A DNA stretch of 27,090 nucleotides from UBA11710 sp049287025 (GTDB lineage: Bacteria > Patescibacteriota > Patescibacteriia > Magasanikbacterales > UBA922). The position numbers and the translations under genes were made by a program. This document shows, piece after piece, positions 5,979 to 13,690 of this stretch. The notes under the pieces are model-generated. The model did not search any database. It saw only the letters and a program-made list of their open reading frames with translations, and was not told the DNA's origin. The stretch spans positions 1 through 27,090 of the forward strand of contig JBAQFA010000038.1 of assembly GCA_049287025.1 (NCBI GenBank), in the 5' to 3' direction. Each line of letters begins with the position of its first letter. Within the stretch, counting starts at the first letter, position 1.

Positions 5979-7235
5979 TTAATAAACAAATGATGATATC
6001 ACCAACACCACAGTCGCGGTAATAATTCCCCCAACCGTTAGCCAAGCAATAATATTTCCAATTGGCTTATTCACGTGTTCACCCATGATTTTTTTATCAT
6101 TAATGATCTTCAAAACAAAAATCAAAATAATTGGTAACAAAATTCCATTTACATCTTGTGACAATATCATGATTTTAATCAAATTTAATCCTGGTATTAA
6201 TACTAAAATCGCTGGAATAATAATTCCAATCAAAATAATACTATAAAAAATTTTTGCTTCAGGCCATTTCTTATTAAAACCATATTCCCAACCAAAAGCT
6301 TCACAAATCGCATAAGCCGTCGCAGTTGGTAAAATAAAAGCCCCAAGCATAGAGGCGACAAATAATCCAAAAGCAAACAAAATTAAAGAAAACTGACCAG
6401 CCAATGGTTTTAGAGCTAAAGCCGCGTCTTTGGCATCAGTAATATGAATTCCGTGTTTATAGAGAGTATAGGCAGTACTAATGATAATAAAAAAACTAAC
6501 AATATCAGTAATAAAAGCGCCTAAAAAAACTTCTACTTTTTCTGCTTTGTAATGTTTGATATCCAAACCTTTATCCACTACGTATGATTGAATAAAAAAT
6601 TGCCCCCAAGGAGTAATAGTCGTACCAATCAAAGCAATCATAGTAAGTAAAAATGGCGCACTCCATTCCAAAGTTGGTTTAAATAAAGATAAAGTTGCTT
6701 CACCAAAATCTGGACCAACCAAAAATCCATTAACTATATAAACAATATAAAAAGCCGAAAATATCAAAAATATTTTTTGGGTAAGTTTAAAAGAACCTTT
6801 GTATAAAATTAGCCACACAGCCAAAGCACAGACTGGCACTGACCAATATTTTGAAATATTACCAATTTCAAAAGATGAAGCAATCCCAGCAAATTCTGCT
6901 GTAATCGTACCCAGATTGGCAATAAGCATTGTCACCATAGCAAACAAAGTCCATTTAACTCCAAATTTTTCCCGAATAATACCACCCAATCCTTGTCTGG
7001 TAACCAAGCCAATACGCACACCCATTTCTTGAGTAACAGCTAAAGAAAAAGTAATCAAAAACAAAACCCAAAGCATTTTGAGACCAAAATGGGCACCAAC
7101 AATTGAATAGGTAGAAATACCACCAGCATCATTATCAGCATTGGCAGCAATGATACCTGGACCAATTACGCTTAAAAAAAACAAAACTTTGGCCCACCAA
7201 ATTGATTTTTTACTAACAACCTTCTTCTCTGACAT
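5979..7235 (-). CDS. Divergent Nramp-family divalent metal transporter
   Basis: A 418-residue protein with about eleven predicted membrane helices; it should import a divalent cation across the cytoplasmic membrane. Family signatures are GPGIIAANADNDAGG (25-39), where the DPGN metal-site motif of classical Nramp reads DNDA, and ITAEFAGIA (112-120). In the region of TM6 it has GTTITPWGQFF (205-215) instead of the MPH motif whose methionine gives transition-metal preference. It therefore belongs to a divergent Nramp subgroup. The gene immediately upstream encodes an MgtE-type Mg2+-sensing domain without the MgtE pore, which suggests Mg2+ or Mn2+ as substrate; this is inference. recO starts five bases after the stop. 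Confidence 0.85.
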   Translation of the reverse strand: MSEKKVVSKKSIWWAKVLFFLSVIGPGIIAANADNDAGGISTYSIVGAHFGLKMLWVLFLITFSLAVTQEMGVRIGLVTRQGLGGIIREKFGVKWTLFAMVTMLIANLGTITAEFAGIASSFEIGNISKYWSVPVCALAVWLILYKGSFKLTQKIFLIFSAFYIVYIVNGFLVGPDFGEATLSLFKPTLEWSAPFLLTMIALIGTTITPWGQFFIQSYVVDKGLDIKHYKAEKVEVFLGAFITDIVSFFIIISTAYTLYKHGIHITDAKDAALALKPLAGQFSLILFAFGLFVASMLGAFILPTATAYAICEAFGWEYGFNKKWPEAKIFYSIILIGIIIPAILVLIPGLNLIKIMILSQDVNGILLPIILIFVLKIINDKKIMGEHVNKPIGNIIAWLTVGGIITATVVLVISSFVY

Positions 7236-7285
7236 AAAATATTACTGATATACAGACCCACTTCGCCATAGCTTCAGCGAGGCGA

Positions 7286-7380
7286 GTAATTCTGATTTAC
7301 GGATACAAACTTGTTATAATTTACAAAATTACTTATCTGTAAATCAGGATTATCCGTAATTCGTAATTAGGCATTAGGTA
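7286..7380. repeat. Inverted-repeat element between the MgtE_N and Nramp genes
   Basis: TAATTCTGATTTACGGATA (7287-7305) is mirrored by TATCTGTAAATCAGGATTA (7334-7352), followed by CCGTAATTCGTAATTAGGCA. A related core (ACGGAT, then AA-TTGTTAT) occurs in the element at 14969-15052, so this is a dispersed family. Its outer edge supplies the last codons and stop of the MgtE_N gene. Confidence 0.65.
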
Positions 7381-8590
7381 TTAGACAACGCATAATATCA
7401 TCAATCGTCACTATGCCTAACAAATGATTATCATCGTCTATCACCGCTACTGACAACAAATTATATTTTGTCATAATAGTGGCGATTTTTGTTAAATTAA
7501 CGTCTACCTTAACACCAGGAATACCAGCAATTCTTTTCATCACCTCCCCTACTTTTCTTTTTTCATCACTAATCATCAATCGTCTCATTGAAACAACACC
7601 CAGATAATGATTTTCATTATCCACTACATATACAAAAAATATTGAACGATGAAGATGAGAATATTTTTTAATCTTTTCAATTGCCTCACCGACAGTTTCA
7701 TCTAGACTAACTGTTAAATATTCTGTGGTCATGAGACCGCCAGCTTCGTCTTCATCATATTCCAAAATTTTTCTTAAACTCTTGGCATCTTTGTGAGATG
7801 GTAATCTTTCAATAAGTTGTACCGATTCACGAGCAGGAAGAAGTTGAATCAAATCAACCAGTTCATCAGCTGACATTTTTGCCACTATATCCATGGCTCT
7901 TTCTGGTCCAAGATGTTGAACCAAAATTTTCTGAATTTCTGGTTGAACTTCTTCCAAAACCTTGGCGGCTGTCTTTTCGTCAAGTGAATCTAATAACGTA
8001 CTACTCTGATTTAAATTTAATTTTTCCACGATGTTGGCAATATCAGCTGGATGTAACTTTACCAAATCATCTTTATTTATATCAAACTGTAATTTATCAC
8101 CAATAACATGAATATCTTTCCATTCCAAAAGATGTGGTTTGAAAAATCTAAATATTGACCCATGAAAACCAAGACGACGCAACAAACCACTAGTAGAGAC
8201 ATCAATAGCGAGCAAACTCATTATTCCTTGTACAGCACTAAATTGTAAATCATTTACTCTTACCACTTTTACTCCAGACAAATCAACAATTTGTTTGTCA
8301 ACAATATGCCGACTCAAAAATAATAAATGGTCTTCTTTTGGAATTGATAACATTTTTTCGTTTAAAACACAACGCAAAAAAATTCCATCGGAACTCCAAT
8401 TGGAAACGTTTTTAATTTCGACATAATATTCTTGGCTATCTTTCCCTTTTAACAAAATACCAACCACTGGTGGATATTGTTTTTTATCATCGCTATCAAC
8501 GGCAATATCTAACAAGTTACCAATAATCTCATCATTTTTATCACGAATTTTTTTATTAAATAAGTTGCTGAAGTAAAACATATTAAACAT
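7367..8590 (-). CDS. PRC-barrel/MgtE_N/CBS-pair protein, probable regulator of the adjacent Nramp transporter
   Basis: 407 residues, no membrane helix. The N-terminus has a PRC-barrel-like unit (NKKIRDKNDEIIGNLLDIAV) and a second one around residues 95-165 (VVRVNDLQFSAVQGIMSLLAI). An MgtE_N superhelical domain follows (about 175-275: HPADIANIVEKL, LVDLIQLLPARE), then two CBS domains (about 280-400: DEAGGLMTTEYLTVSLDETVGEAI and LLSVAVIDDDNHLLGIVTIDDIM). In MgtE these parts sense Mg2+ and gate the pore; here the pore is missing and an Nramp gene follows, so the sensing module probably controls that transporter. An ATG three codons in (8581) is an alternative start. The final residues LIPNA and the stop lie in a repeat. 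Confidence 0.88.
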   Translation of the reverse strand: MFNMFYFSNLFNKKIRDKNDEIIGNLLDIAVDSDDKKQYPPVVGILLKGKDSQEYYVEIKNVSNWSSDGIFLRCVLNEKMLSIPKEDHLLFLSRHIVDKQIVDLSGVKVVRVNDLQFSAVQGIMSLLAIDVSTSGLLRRLGFHGSIFRFFKPHLLEWKDIHVIGDKLQFDINKDDLVKLHPADIANIVEKLNLNQSSTLLDSLDEKTAAKVLEEVQPEIQKILVQHLGPERAMDIVAKMSADELVDLIQLLPARESVQLIERLPSHKDAKSLRKILEYDEDEAGGLMTTEYLTVSLDETVGEAIEKIKKYSHLHRSIFFVYVVDNENHYLGVVSMRRLMISDEKRKVGEVMKRIAGIPGVKVDVNLTKIATIMTKYNLLSVAVIDDDNHLLGIVTIDDIMRCLIPNA

Positions 8591-8592
8591 TC

Positions 8593-8622
8593 ATTCCGAT
8601 CCGCCCAGGACGGAGAGGAATC
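8593..8622. repeat. Palindromic repeat upstream of the MgtE_N gene
   Basis: ATTCC-GATCCG and CGGAGAGGAATC surround CCCAGGA. It belongs to the same general class of short G+C-rich palindromes as those at 277-300 and 8687-8716 and lies in the untranslated leader just before the start codon. Confidence 0.45.
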
Positions 8623-8686
8623 TTTTTTATCACTTACACTGGCAAAATGATAATTAATGATTTAAAAAATTATAATGAATAGGAAA

Positions 8687-8716
8687 GATCCCTCGTCACT
8701 TTGTTCCTCGGGATGA
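8687..8716. repeat. Palindromic repeat forming the 3' end of ruvX
   Basis: GATCCCTCG / CGGGATG arms around TCACTTTGTTCCT. On the minus strand the last codons of ruvX (SSRGTK) and its TGA stop lie inside the element. It is related to the copy at 277-300. Confidence 0.6.
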
Positions 8717-9076
8717 ACTATCCAACCAAGTTTGTAATATTAGCATAGCCGCCTTTTCATCCAAACTAACTCCCCCACCCATCTCCTCTGCCTCGACAGT
8801 AGTCAATCTTTCATCCGCAAAATCAATTTCTAAATTAGTCGCTTTTTTTACTTCATCAGCAAATTTTCTAATCCGCCTTGTGTTATCATTCTCACTAGAA
8901 TCTTCCAAACCCAAAGGTAAACCAAAAATAACTTTATTTATTTTTTCTTTTTTTATTAATTCTACCAATTCATCTTTATTACCTACCACACCAAATGGTA
9001 AAACCACATCTAAACCAGTCTGGGCCCAAGCCAAACCAATTCTTTTACGACCGTAATCTACACCTAGTATATTCAT
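8696..9076 (-). CDS. ruvX: RuvX/YqgF, putative pre-16S rRNA nuclease
   Basis: RNase H-fold nuclease that matures the 5' end of 16S rRNA in bacteria (earlier called a Holliday junction resolvase). 126 residues. The first catalytic Asp is in LGVDYGRKRIGLA (D7), FGLPLGLED is at 51-59, FADERLTTVEAE (87-98) holds the second acidic site, and DEKAAMLILQTWLD (106-119) the third. The core ends at D119; the final seven residues are encoded by a palindromic repeat and are probably not part of the fold. It follows map by 69 bases, with a perfect palindrome GCCAGAATTCTGGC in the gap. Confidence 0.93.
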   Translation of the reverse strand: MNILGVDYGRKRIGLAWAQTGLDVVLPFGVVGNKDELVELIKKEKINKVIFGLPLGLEDSSENDNTRRIRKFADEVKKATNLEIDFADERLTTVEAEEMGGGVSLDEKAAMLILQTWLDSSSRGTK

Positions 9077-9106
9077 AAAATGAGTTATAAGGCTAAGGAT
9101 AAGATG

Positions 9107-9120
9107 CCAGAATTCTGGCT
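9107..9120. promoter_or_regulatory. Perfect 14-bp palindrome between map and ruvX
   Basis: GCCAGAATTCTGGC is flanked by AT and AAG/CTT bases that extend the symmetry (AAGATGCCAG... CTGGCTTCTT). It is not followed by a U-tract on the minus strand. It could be an operator or a short hairpin. No other sign of function is visible. Confidence 0.4.
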
Positions 9121-9145
9121 TCTTTACTCTTACCTAAAACTAAAA

Positions 9146-9961
9146 TTAAAACTTCTCGTGTGGTCTTCTAGTCACCACCATTGGTCCATCTTTTGTAATC
9201 ACAATCGTATGTTCCTGATGTGCACATAAACTACCATCAACAGTAGAAATACTCCAACCATCGTCGGCAGTCATAACATGATAATCACCTATCGTCACCA
9301 TTGGTTCAATCGCAATTACTACCCCTTCTCTCAAAATATAATTTTCTAAACTTTTGTCATAATAATTTGGCACGCGTGGTTCTTCGTGAACAGCATGACC
9401 AACTCCGTGACCAACTAAATCACGTACAATACCATAACCTTGTGGCTCTACCCAATCTTGAATGGCTTTACCAATACTCGCCACTGTATTACCAACTTGG
9501 GCTTGAGCTATACCAATTTCCAAACACTTTTTTGTTACATTTAATAATTGTTTTGTCTTTTCTGGAACTTTTCCTACTACAACCGTCAAAGCTGTATCAG
9601 TAAAAAATCCATTACCATTTTCTCCTTTTCCACACTTAACTGGATACTGCATACCAATATCAATACTAAAAATATCTCCATCTTTTAGGATTTTATCTTT
9701 GGTGGCAATGCCATGAACTAATTCTTCATTTCTTGAAGCGCAAATAGTTGAAGGAAATGGTGGTTCGCTTTTTCTACCTCTATAACCTTTAAACGCCGGC
9801 CGTCCACCAGCTTCTTTTATCAATCTTTCTGCTTCTTCATCAATTTCCCAAGCCGAAATACCGGGCTTGACCATACCGGCTAATTTTTCTAAAATTTTAC
9901 CCAAAATTTCTCCCCCTTCTTTTATTAAGGAGATTTCTTCGGGTGATTTTATATAGGCCAT
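9146..9961 (-). CDS. map: Methionine aminopeptidase, type I
   Basis: Removes the initiator methionine from nascent proteins. 271 residues. The five metal ligands are D101 (SIDIGMQ), D122 (FFTDTAL), H185 (GHGVGHAVHEEP), E219 (IAIEPM) and E250 (HQEHTIVIT). Two short insertions relative to compact bacterial enzymes are visible: around 61-70 (RGRKSEPPFP) and 108-118 (VKCGKGENGNG). The gene usually follows secY-adk in this cluster, as here, but it has its own promoter whose -10 lies only nine bases before the ATG. The usual downstream genes infA, rpmJ, rpsM and rpsK are not in this window; ruvX follows instead. Confidence 0.97.
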   Translation of the reverse strand: MAYIKSPEEISLIKEGGEILGKILEKLAGMVKPGISAWEIDEEAERLIKEAGGRPAFKGYRGRKSEPPFPSTICASRNEELVHGIATKDKILKDGDIFSIDIGMQYPVKCGKGENGNGFFTDTALTVVVGKVPEKTKQLLNVTKKCLEIGIAQAQVGNTVASIGKAIQDWVEPQGYGIVRDLVGHGVGHAVHEEPRVPNYYDKSLENYILREGVVIAIEPMVTIGDYHVMTADDGWSISTVDGSLCAHQEHTIVITKDGPMVVTRRPHEKF

Positions 9962-9970
9962 ATAGTTAAT

Positions 9971-9999
9971 ATTTTACCCCAAAATAAGGAAAAAAGCAA
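9971..9999 (-). promoter_or_regulatory. Predicted map promoter giving a near-leaderless mRNA
   Basis: On the minus strand TTGCTT (9999-9994), 17 bases, TAAAAT (9976-9971), then nine bases to the ATG at 9961. Normal initiation 6-8 bases past the -10 would leave a leader of zero to about three bases. The -35 lies directly behind the U-tract of the adk terminator. Confidence 0.55.
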
Positions 10000-10031
10000 C
10001 CAAAAACTCCCCATTCAAGGGAGTCTTTTTT
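10000..10031. terminator. Bidirectional intrinsic terminator after adk
   Basis: ACTCCC/GGGAGT stem (10006-10011 with 10019-10024) and a short loop. It is flanked by T-runs in both directions: TTTTTGG on the minus strand and CTTTTTTG on the plus strand. It ends the 93-aa/822-aa/adk transcription unit. Confidence 0.7.
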
Positions 10032-10107
10032 GCCATTCCTGCAAAAGCAGGAATCCATTACCAATTCTTCAATTTCTGGATCCCCGCTTTCGCGGGGATG
10101 ACAATCT
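10032..10107. repeat. Double palindromic repeat downstream of adk
   Basis: Two hairpins in tandem: ATTCCTGC-AAAA-GCAGGAAT (10035-10054) and ATCCCCGC-TTTC-GCGGGGAT (about 10080-10099), separated by about 25 A+T-rich bases. This is a known style of dispersed REP-like element in environmental bacteria, transcribed as part of the adk 3' untranslated region. Confidence 0.65.
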
Positions 10108-10121
10108 AACGATGTAACAAA

Positions 10122-10784
10122 TTAGTTGTGCAAAATTTTATCAATTTCTTTATCCACATTATCAATATCAATCTCACCGTCAACAGTTTTTAAAACTCCT
10201 AAATTTTTATAATAATCCAAAATTGGTTTAATCGCCATATTCCCTTGTTCAACAATTCTCTTTTTAGCTGATTCTGGATTATCATCCTCGCGGACAATTA
10301 ATTTACCCCTACATTCTGGACAATCAAACTTGGCTTCATTTTCTAATGAATATGGTAATATATAACCACAAGTTGGACAAATTTTTCTCCGAGTCAGTCG
10401 ATTAAAACTGGTCTCATCAGACAAAGCAATTTCAATTACCAAAATTTCATTTTCTAAACCATTGTTAGTAAAATATTCCTGATATTTTTTGGCTTGCTCT
10501 ACATTGCGAATCGCCCCATCTAACAAAACTCCTCTACCTGAATCTAAATATTTATCCATAGCCGAGAAAGCTAGCTTGTATATCAAATCATCAGCTACTA
10601 GTTTACCAGCTTTCATATCAGCTAGTTTTTGTTTGTCTTCTGGATTGGCATTTGGATCTTTATCCAAAGCGCGCAATAAATCACCAGTGGAAATATGCGC
10701 CAAATCATACCGACCAACTAATTTTCTAGCTTGAGTGCCTTTACCACTACCTGGTACGCCCATTAATATTATTACTTTTTTCAT
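10122..10784 (-). CDS. adk: Adenylate kinase with zinc-binding LID
   Basis: Interconverts AMP and ATP with ADP. 220 residues. The P-loop is GVPGSGKGT (9-17) and the AMP-binding start is ISTGDLLR (31-38). The LID carries a Cys4 zinc site, CPTC (136-139) and CPEC (155-158), and RRKICPTCG contacts ATP. The signature that normally reads DGFPRT is DGAIRN here (89-94): the arginine is kept but Phe-Pro is lost, an unusual but tolerable change in the AMP site. The start is four bases after the 822-aa gene, so the two are translated as one unit. No Shine-Dalgarno is visible. Confidence 0.95.
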   Translation of the reverse strand: MKKVIILMGVPGSGKGTQARKLVGRYDLAHISTGDLLRALDKDPNANPEDKQKLADMKAGKLVADDLIYKLAFSAMDKYLDSGRGVLLDGAIRNVEQAKKYQEYFTNNGLENEILVIEIALSDETSFNRLTRRKICPTCGYILPYSLENEAKFDCPECRGKLIVREDDNPESAKKRIVEQGNMAIKPILDYYKNLGVLKTVDGEIDIDNVDKEIDKILHN

Positions 10785-10788
10785 AGTT

Positions 10789-13257
10789 TTATTCTTCTTC
10801 TATTAAATCAATTCTTTTTAAAATTTTAAAGTCAGCATTATTATTATTACTAACAATTATTTCTTTTTCTTTTACATTTAGATCATATAAAAATTTTGTA
10901 CCATCTTGATAACTTACAGCTAAAGAAACTCTTATTCTACTATTATTAGCATAAACACCTTTCAGACGACGAATTACAGATTCATGACTGATTTCTGCAT
11001 TTTCAACTGGTTTTAAATTATTAACAGATAAATCAATACGCCCAAGGTCTGATGGACTATGCAAAGCCAAACTTCTTAAGGAAAAATCTAATAATAAAAG
11101 ATTATCAGCTTCAATATCAACATAACTAAGATTTGTAAAGGTGGTAATATTAGTAACATCAACACGAGACCCACCACCAATATACAGATTTAAACCACGA
11201 ATATATTTACAATCATGAAAAGGTTGCAAACTACCTGTAAACCTATCAACATCATGATAAAAATCTAAAATACCAATATTTGCATGAGCGAAAAATCCAG
11301 ATGGCAAATCTTTGATTGAATAATCATCAACTGTTAAATTAGTCCTTGGTGCATTTGGGTCTGATAATAATTCCCAGTTACTAACTTTTGTACCTTGAAT
11401 TTCATAAGCAACTTCACCCCGATCAGCCCGAAACACAGAATCTTCACCGTCAGCCAACTTAGCTTCCAAAGATAATTTTGGCAATCTTACTTCTCCTGGT
11501 ACATTTACAAATACAACTTCTGAAAGGCCTAATCTATCAAGTGCTTCCCAATTTTTAATCTCGTGTTTGTTATCGCGTATAGACAGTGCACCAAACTTTT
11601 TTGTCCACTTAATTTTATCTAAAAAAGACAAATCACTCAAACCACAACCATTAAATCCTATTCCACCCAAATTTGTTTGGTCGGTATTATCCAAAAAAGC
11701 TTGAAGTTCTTCAATTTTTTTGTCGCTAAAATCACCATTTTCCAAACTAGCTCCATCAAATATAACTGATAAAACATTATAATAACCAGATTTATTATCT
11801 GATTCACCACCAATAAATTCATTAACCCTGGCAATGTCAAAATTTTTGTCTTTTACAACTATTGTATAAGTTCCACCACCTTCTGGCATGTCAAAATATT
11901 TTCTAAATAGCGACCAATCTTGGATAGCACTTGTGTCGCTTATAACAATTTCAGCACCAGCAAGCGTACTGTGAAAAGATGCTATTTGTTCTGGACTCAA
12001 TTTTTCTAATTGTTGTAAAGTGTATTTATTAATTTCCAATTTTCCTTCACTCTCAACTTTTGTTATAAATTTATCAGCATCCAAAACTGGTGGTTCTAAT
12101 TCAAACACCACTTCCATGGTTTTTTTAACAACTTGGTCTTTAGTATCCTCATCCTTTCTTAATTCACTATCTAATCTTGCTTTTTCAATTTCTATGTCAT
12201 TAGGACGAACTTCTTCAACACTCGAACCACTAGCATAATAAGCCAAATCATTTTGACCATCATCAATCAAAGGCCAATTTATATTAGAATTAGTTTCCTG
12301 TACTGGATAAGGTTCTATCCCATTACTTCCAGTAGCTTTCAATACTTCAATAGAATGAGCTGGTGGTTTTTCATTAATAGTGACCGCCACCAAAGCATCA
12401 GAATTAATTAAAAGTGTTTTACCTTTTTTTTGTTCTTCAGAAGGAACAAAAGGACCAACATATTCACTTTCAACCTGGTACCAAACACCATCAACTTTTG
12501 CTAATAAAATAACATGGTCACGATATTTTTGTATTTTTACTTCTGCATTAGGAAATAAAGCTAAAACATATTTCATCCTAGCCTCACAATTACCATAACC
12601 ACGCAAAACAATATCGGACAATAAAGCTGACTCGGGTACATAGCGTCCCATATTTTGAGCCACTACTTCTAATTGTGAAAGAGTTAAATTACCATTCCCG
12701 CCAAACTTTTCTCTATCCTTTGATAATTTTTCTTTAGCTTTTTTATGTTCTTCTTCAGTCAAATTACCTGAACCATACTCAGCATCAATATGAAAAAAAC
12801 CATGATCAAAATCTTGTAATTTTCCACCATGTTTTTCCGCCTCAGCCAATTGTTTTTTTGTATTGGCAAATAATTTTTCATCAAATTCATCTATTTCATC
12901 TTTATGTTCTTCATAATTATCCTCTCGTTTTTCCTTCAAATCTTCTCTCTCAGTTTTATATTTTTCCAATAACAAATCCTTAATAAACTTGTCCTTTTCA
13001 GCCTCAGGCATTTTTTGCCATTCACTAACAAATTCTTTTTTTTCTTCTTTTGGCGCATCATCCCAACTTTTCACTGTGTCTGTCATCCGTACTAAAGGAC
13101 GTAAAGGACGTTCCTGATCGGTAATAGTTTCTAAAGTAGCTAAAGTGCCAACACCACCAACCACACCAAAAAAACCTGGGATTAACCATTTTTTTGCAAA
13201 CTCTTTTAATCTATTAGATCTATTAAAATTTTCATGCCTACCACCTCTTTCAACCAT
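10789..13257 (-). CDS. 822-aa membrane-anchored protein: coiled coil, transglutaminase-like motif, possible LRR region
   Basis: I do not recognise a named family. Residues 24-43 (WLIPGFFGVVGGVGTLATLE) form one hydrophobic anchor, after which the chain probably lies outside the cell. Residues 60-190 are strongly charged and helical (KEKREDNYEEHKDEIDE). GYGNCEARMKYVLALFP (220-236), RDHVILLAKVDGVWYQVE (246-263) give Cys224, His248, Trp259 and Glu263 in the order of a transglutaminase-like fold, with Glu where Asp is usual. From about 400 on, irregular Leu/Ile-Asn-rich segments (LRSLALHSPSDLGRIDLSVNN, cut here as LGRIDLSVNN) suggest leucine-rich or beta-solenoid repeats. It is placed between secY and adk, four bases before adk. 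Base use matches the core genes. Confidence 0.8.
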   Translation of the reverse strand: MVERGGRHENFNRSNRLKEFAKKWLIPGFFGVVGGVGTLATLETITDQERPLRPLVRMTDTVKSWDDAPKEEKKEFVSEWQKMPEAEKDKFIKDLLLEKYKTEREDLKEKREDNYEEHKDEIDEFDEKLFANTKKQLAEAEKHGGKLQDFDHGFFHIDAEYGSGNLTEEEHKKAKEKLSKDREKFGGNGNLTLSQLEVVAQNMGRYVPESALLSDIVLRGYGNCEARMKYVLALFPNAEVKIQKYRDHVILLAKVDGVWYQVESEYVGPFVPSEEQKKGKTLLINSDALVAVTINEKPPAHSIEVLKATGSNGIEPYPVQETNSNINWPLIDDGQNDLAYYASGSSVEEVRPNDIEIEKARLDSELRKDEDTKDQVVKKTMEVVFELEPPVLDADKFITKVESEGKLEINKYTLQQLEKLSPEQIASFHSTLAGAEIVISDTSAIQDWSLFRKYFDMPEGGGTYTIVVKDKNFDIARVNEFIGGESDNKSGYYNVLSVIFDGASLENGDFSDKKIEELQAFLDNTDQTNLGGIGFNGCGLSDLSFLDKIKWTKKFGALSIRDNKHEIKNWEALDRLGLSEVVFVNVPGEVRLPKLSLEAKLADGEDSVFRADRGEVAYEIQGTKVSNWELLSDPNAPRTNLTVDDYSIKDLPSGFFAHANIGILDFYHDVDRFTGSLQPFHDCKYIRGLNLYIGGGSRVDVTNITTFTNLSYVDIEADNLLLLDFSLRSLALHSPSDLGRIDLSVNNLKPVENAEISHESVIRRLKGVYANNSRIRVSLAVSYQDGTKFLYDLNVKEKEIIVSNNNNADFKILKRIDLIEEE

Positions 13258-13265
13258 ATACTATA

Positions 13266-13547
13266 TTAAAGATTATTATAATAATTCTTAAAAACTGTCA
13301 TCAATCCTTCTCTATCATCATGACTTATTTTTCCACTAACACGCAAATGATGCAACACATCACGTATCTTTTGCAAAGAAATCATATGTTGACCATCACG
13401 AGCTGCTAAAATAGCTAATTCTACTGTTTGTTCATCATGATAATTTAAAGAAGCCACCTTATGTTGTGAGACTAAATGTCTTACAGCTTCACCATGCAGA
13501 TGGTGTCCAGTTGTAGAATATGTTGTACTAGAGCCAAATATAGACAT
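13266..13547 (-). CDS. Unknown 93-aa protein, first gene of the adk transcription unit
   Basis: No family recognised. The N-terminus is Ser/Thr-rich (SIFGSSTTYSTTGHHLHG), and the rest is predicted helical with many His residues (EAVRHLVSQHKV, IRDVLHHLRVSG). Its stop is eight bases before the 822-aa gene, with a promoter and small hairpin upstream, so it is probably expressed with that gene and adk. No signal peptide, membrane helix or Cys pair is visible. It could be a cytoplasmic partner of the 822-aa protein, but only position supports this. Confidence 0.7.
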   Translation of the reverse strand: MSIFGSSTTYSTTGHHLHGEAVRHLVSQHKVASLNYHDEQTVELAILAARDGQHMISLQKIRDVLHHLRVSGKISHDDREGLMTVFKNYYNNL

Positions 13548-13561
13548 ATTTTATAGTTATT

Positions 13562-13612
13562 TTTGCTTAAATTAGCAAATTTATTCTATCACATATGTAC
13601 TGTTTTTGACAA
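13562..13612 (-). promoter_or_regulatory. Predicted promoter of the 93-aa/822-aa/adk unit, with a hairpin at the transcript start
   Basis: On the minus strand TTGTCA (13612-13607), 18 bases, TAGAAT (13588-13583). The transcript would start near 13576 in the perfect inverted repeat TTTGCT-AATTTA-AGCAAA (13579-13562), which lies 15 bases before the ATG and may protect the RNA or control translation. Confidence 0.55.
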
Positions 13613-13616
13613 GAGT

Positions 13617-13640
13617 AAAAAAAATCGCCTTTCGACGATT
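13617..13640 (-). terminator. Intrinsic terminator ending the rplC-secY operon
   Basis: On the minus strand AATCGTC-GAAA-GGCGATT, seven pairs with a GAAA loop, followed by eight T. It lies about 50 bases after the secY stop and cleanly separates the ribosomal operon from the 93-aa/822-aa/adk unit. Confidence 0.85.
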
Positions 13641-13641
13641 G

Positions 13642-13690
13642 TTTTAATGTTTTTTGTTTTATGTTATGTGATATGTGTCTCGTGTCAATT
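13642..13690. repeat. ACATAA/ACACAT-type low-complexity repeat after secY
   Basis: On the minus strand GACACGAGACACATATCACA continues into ATAACATAAAACAAAAAACA. Short A/C-rich units repeat with small changes directly behind the secY stop, the same position that other repeat families occupy at other genes. Confidence 0.5.

Noticed and set aside
5974..6045. Longer RecO from a start inside the Nramp gene
   Set aside because: The extra 24 residues have no family match and the conserved N-terminus begins at 5973.
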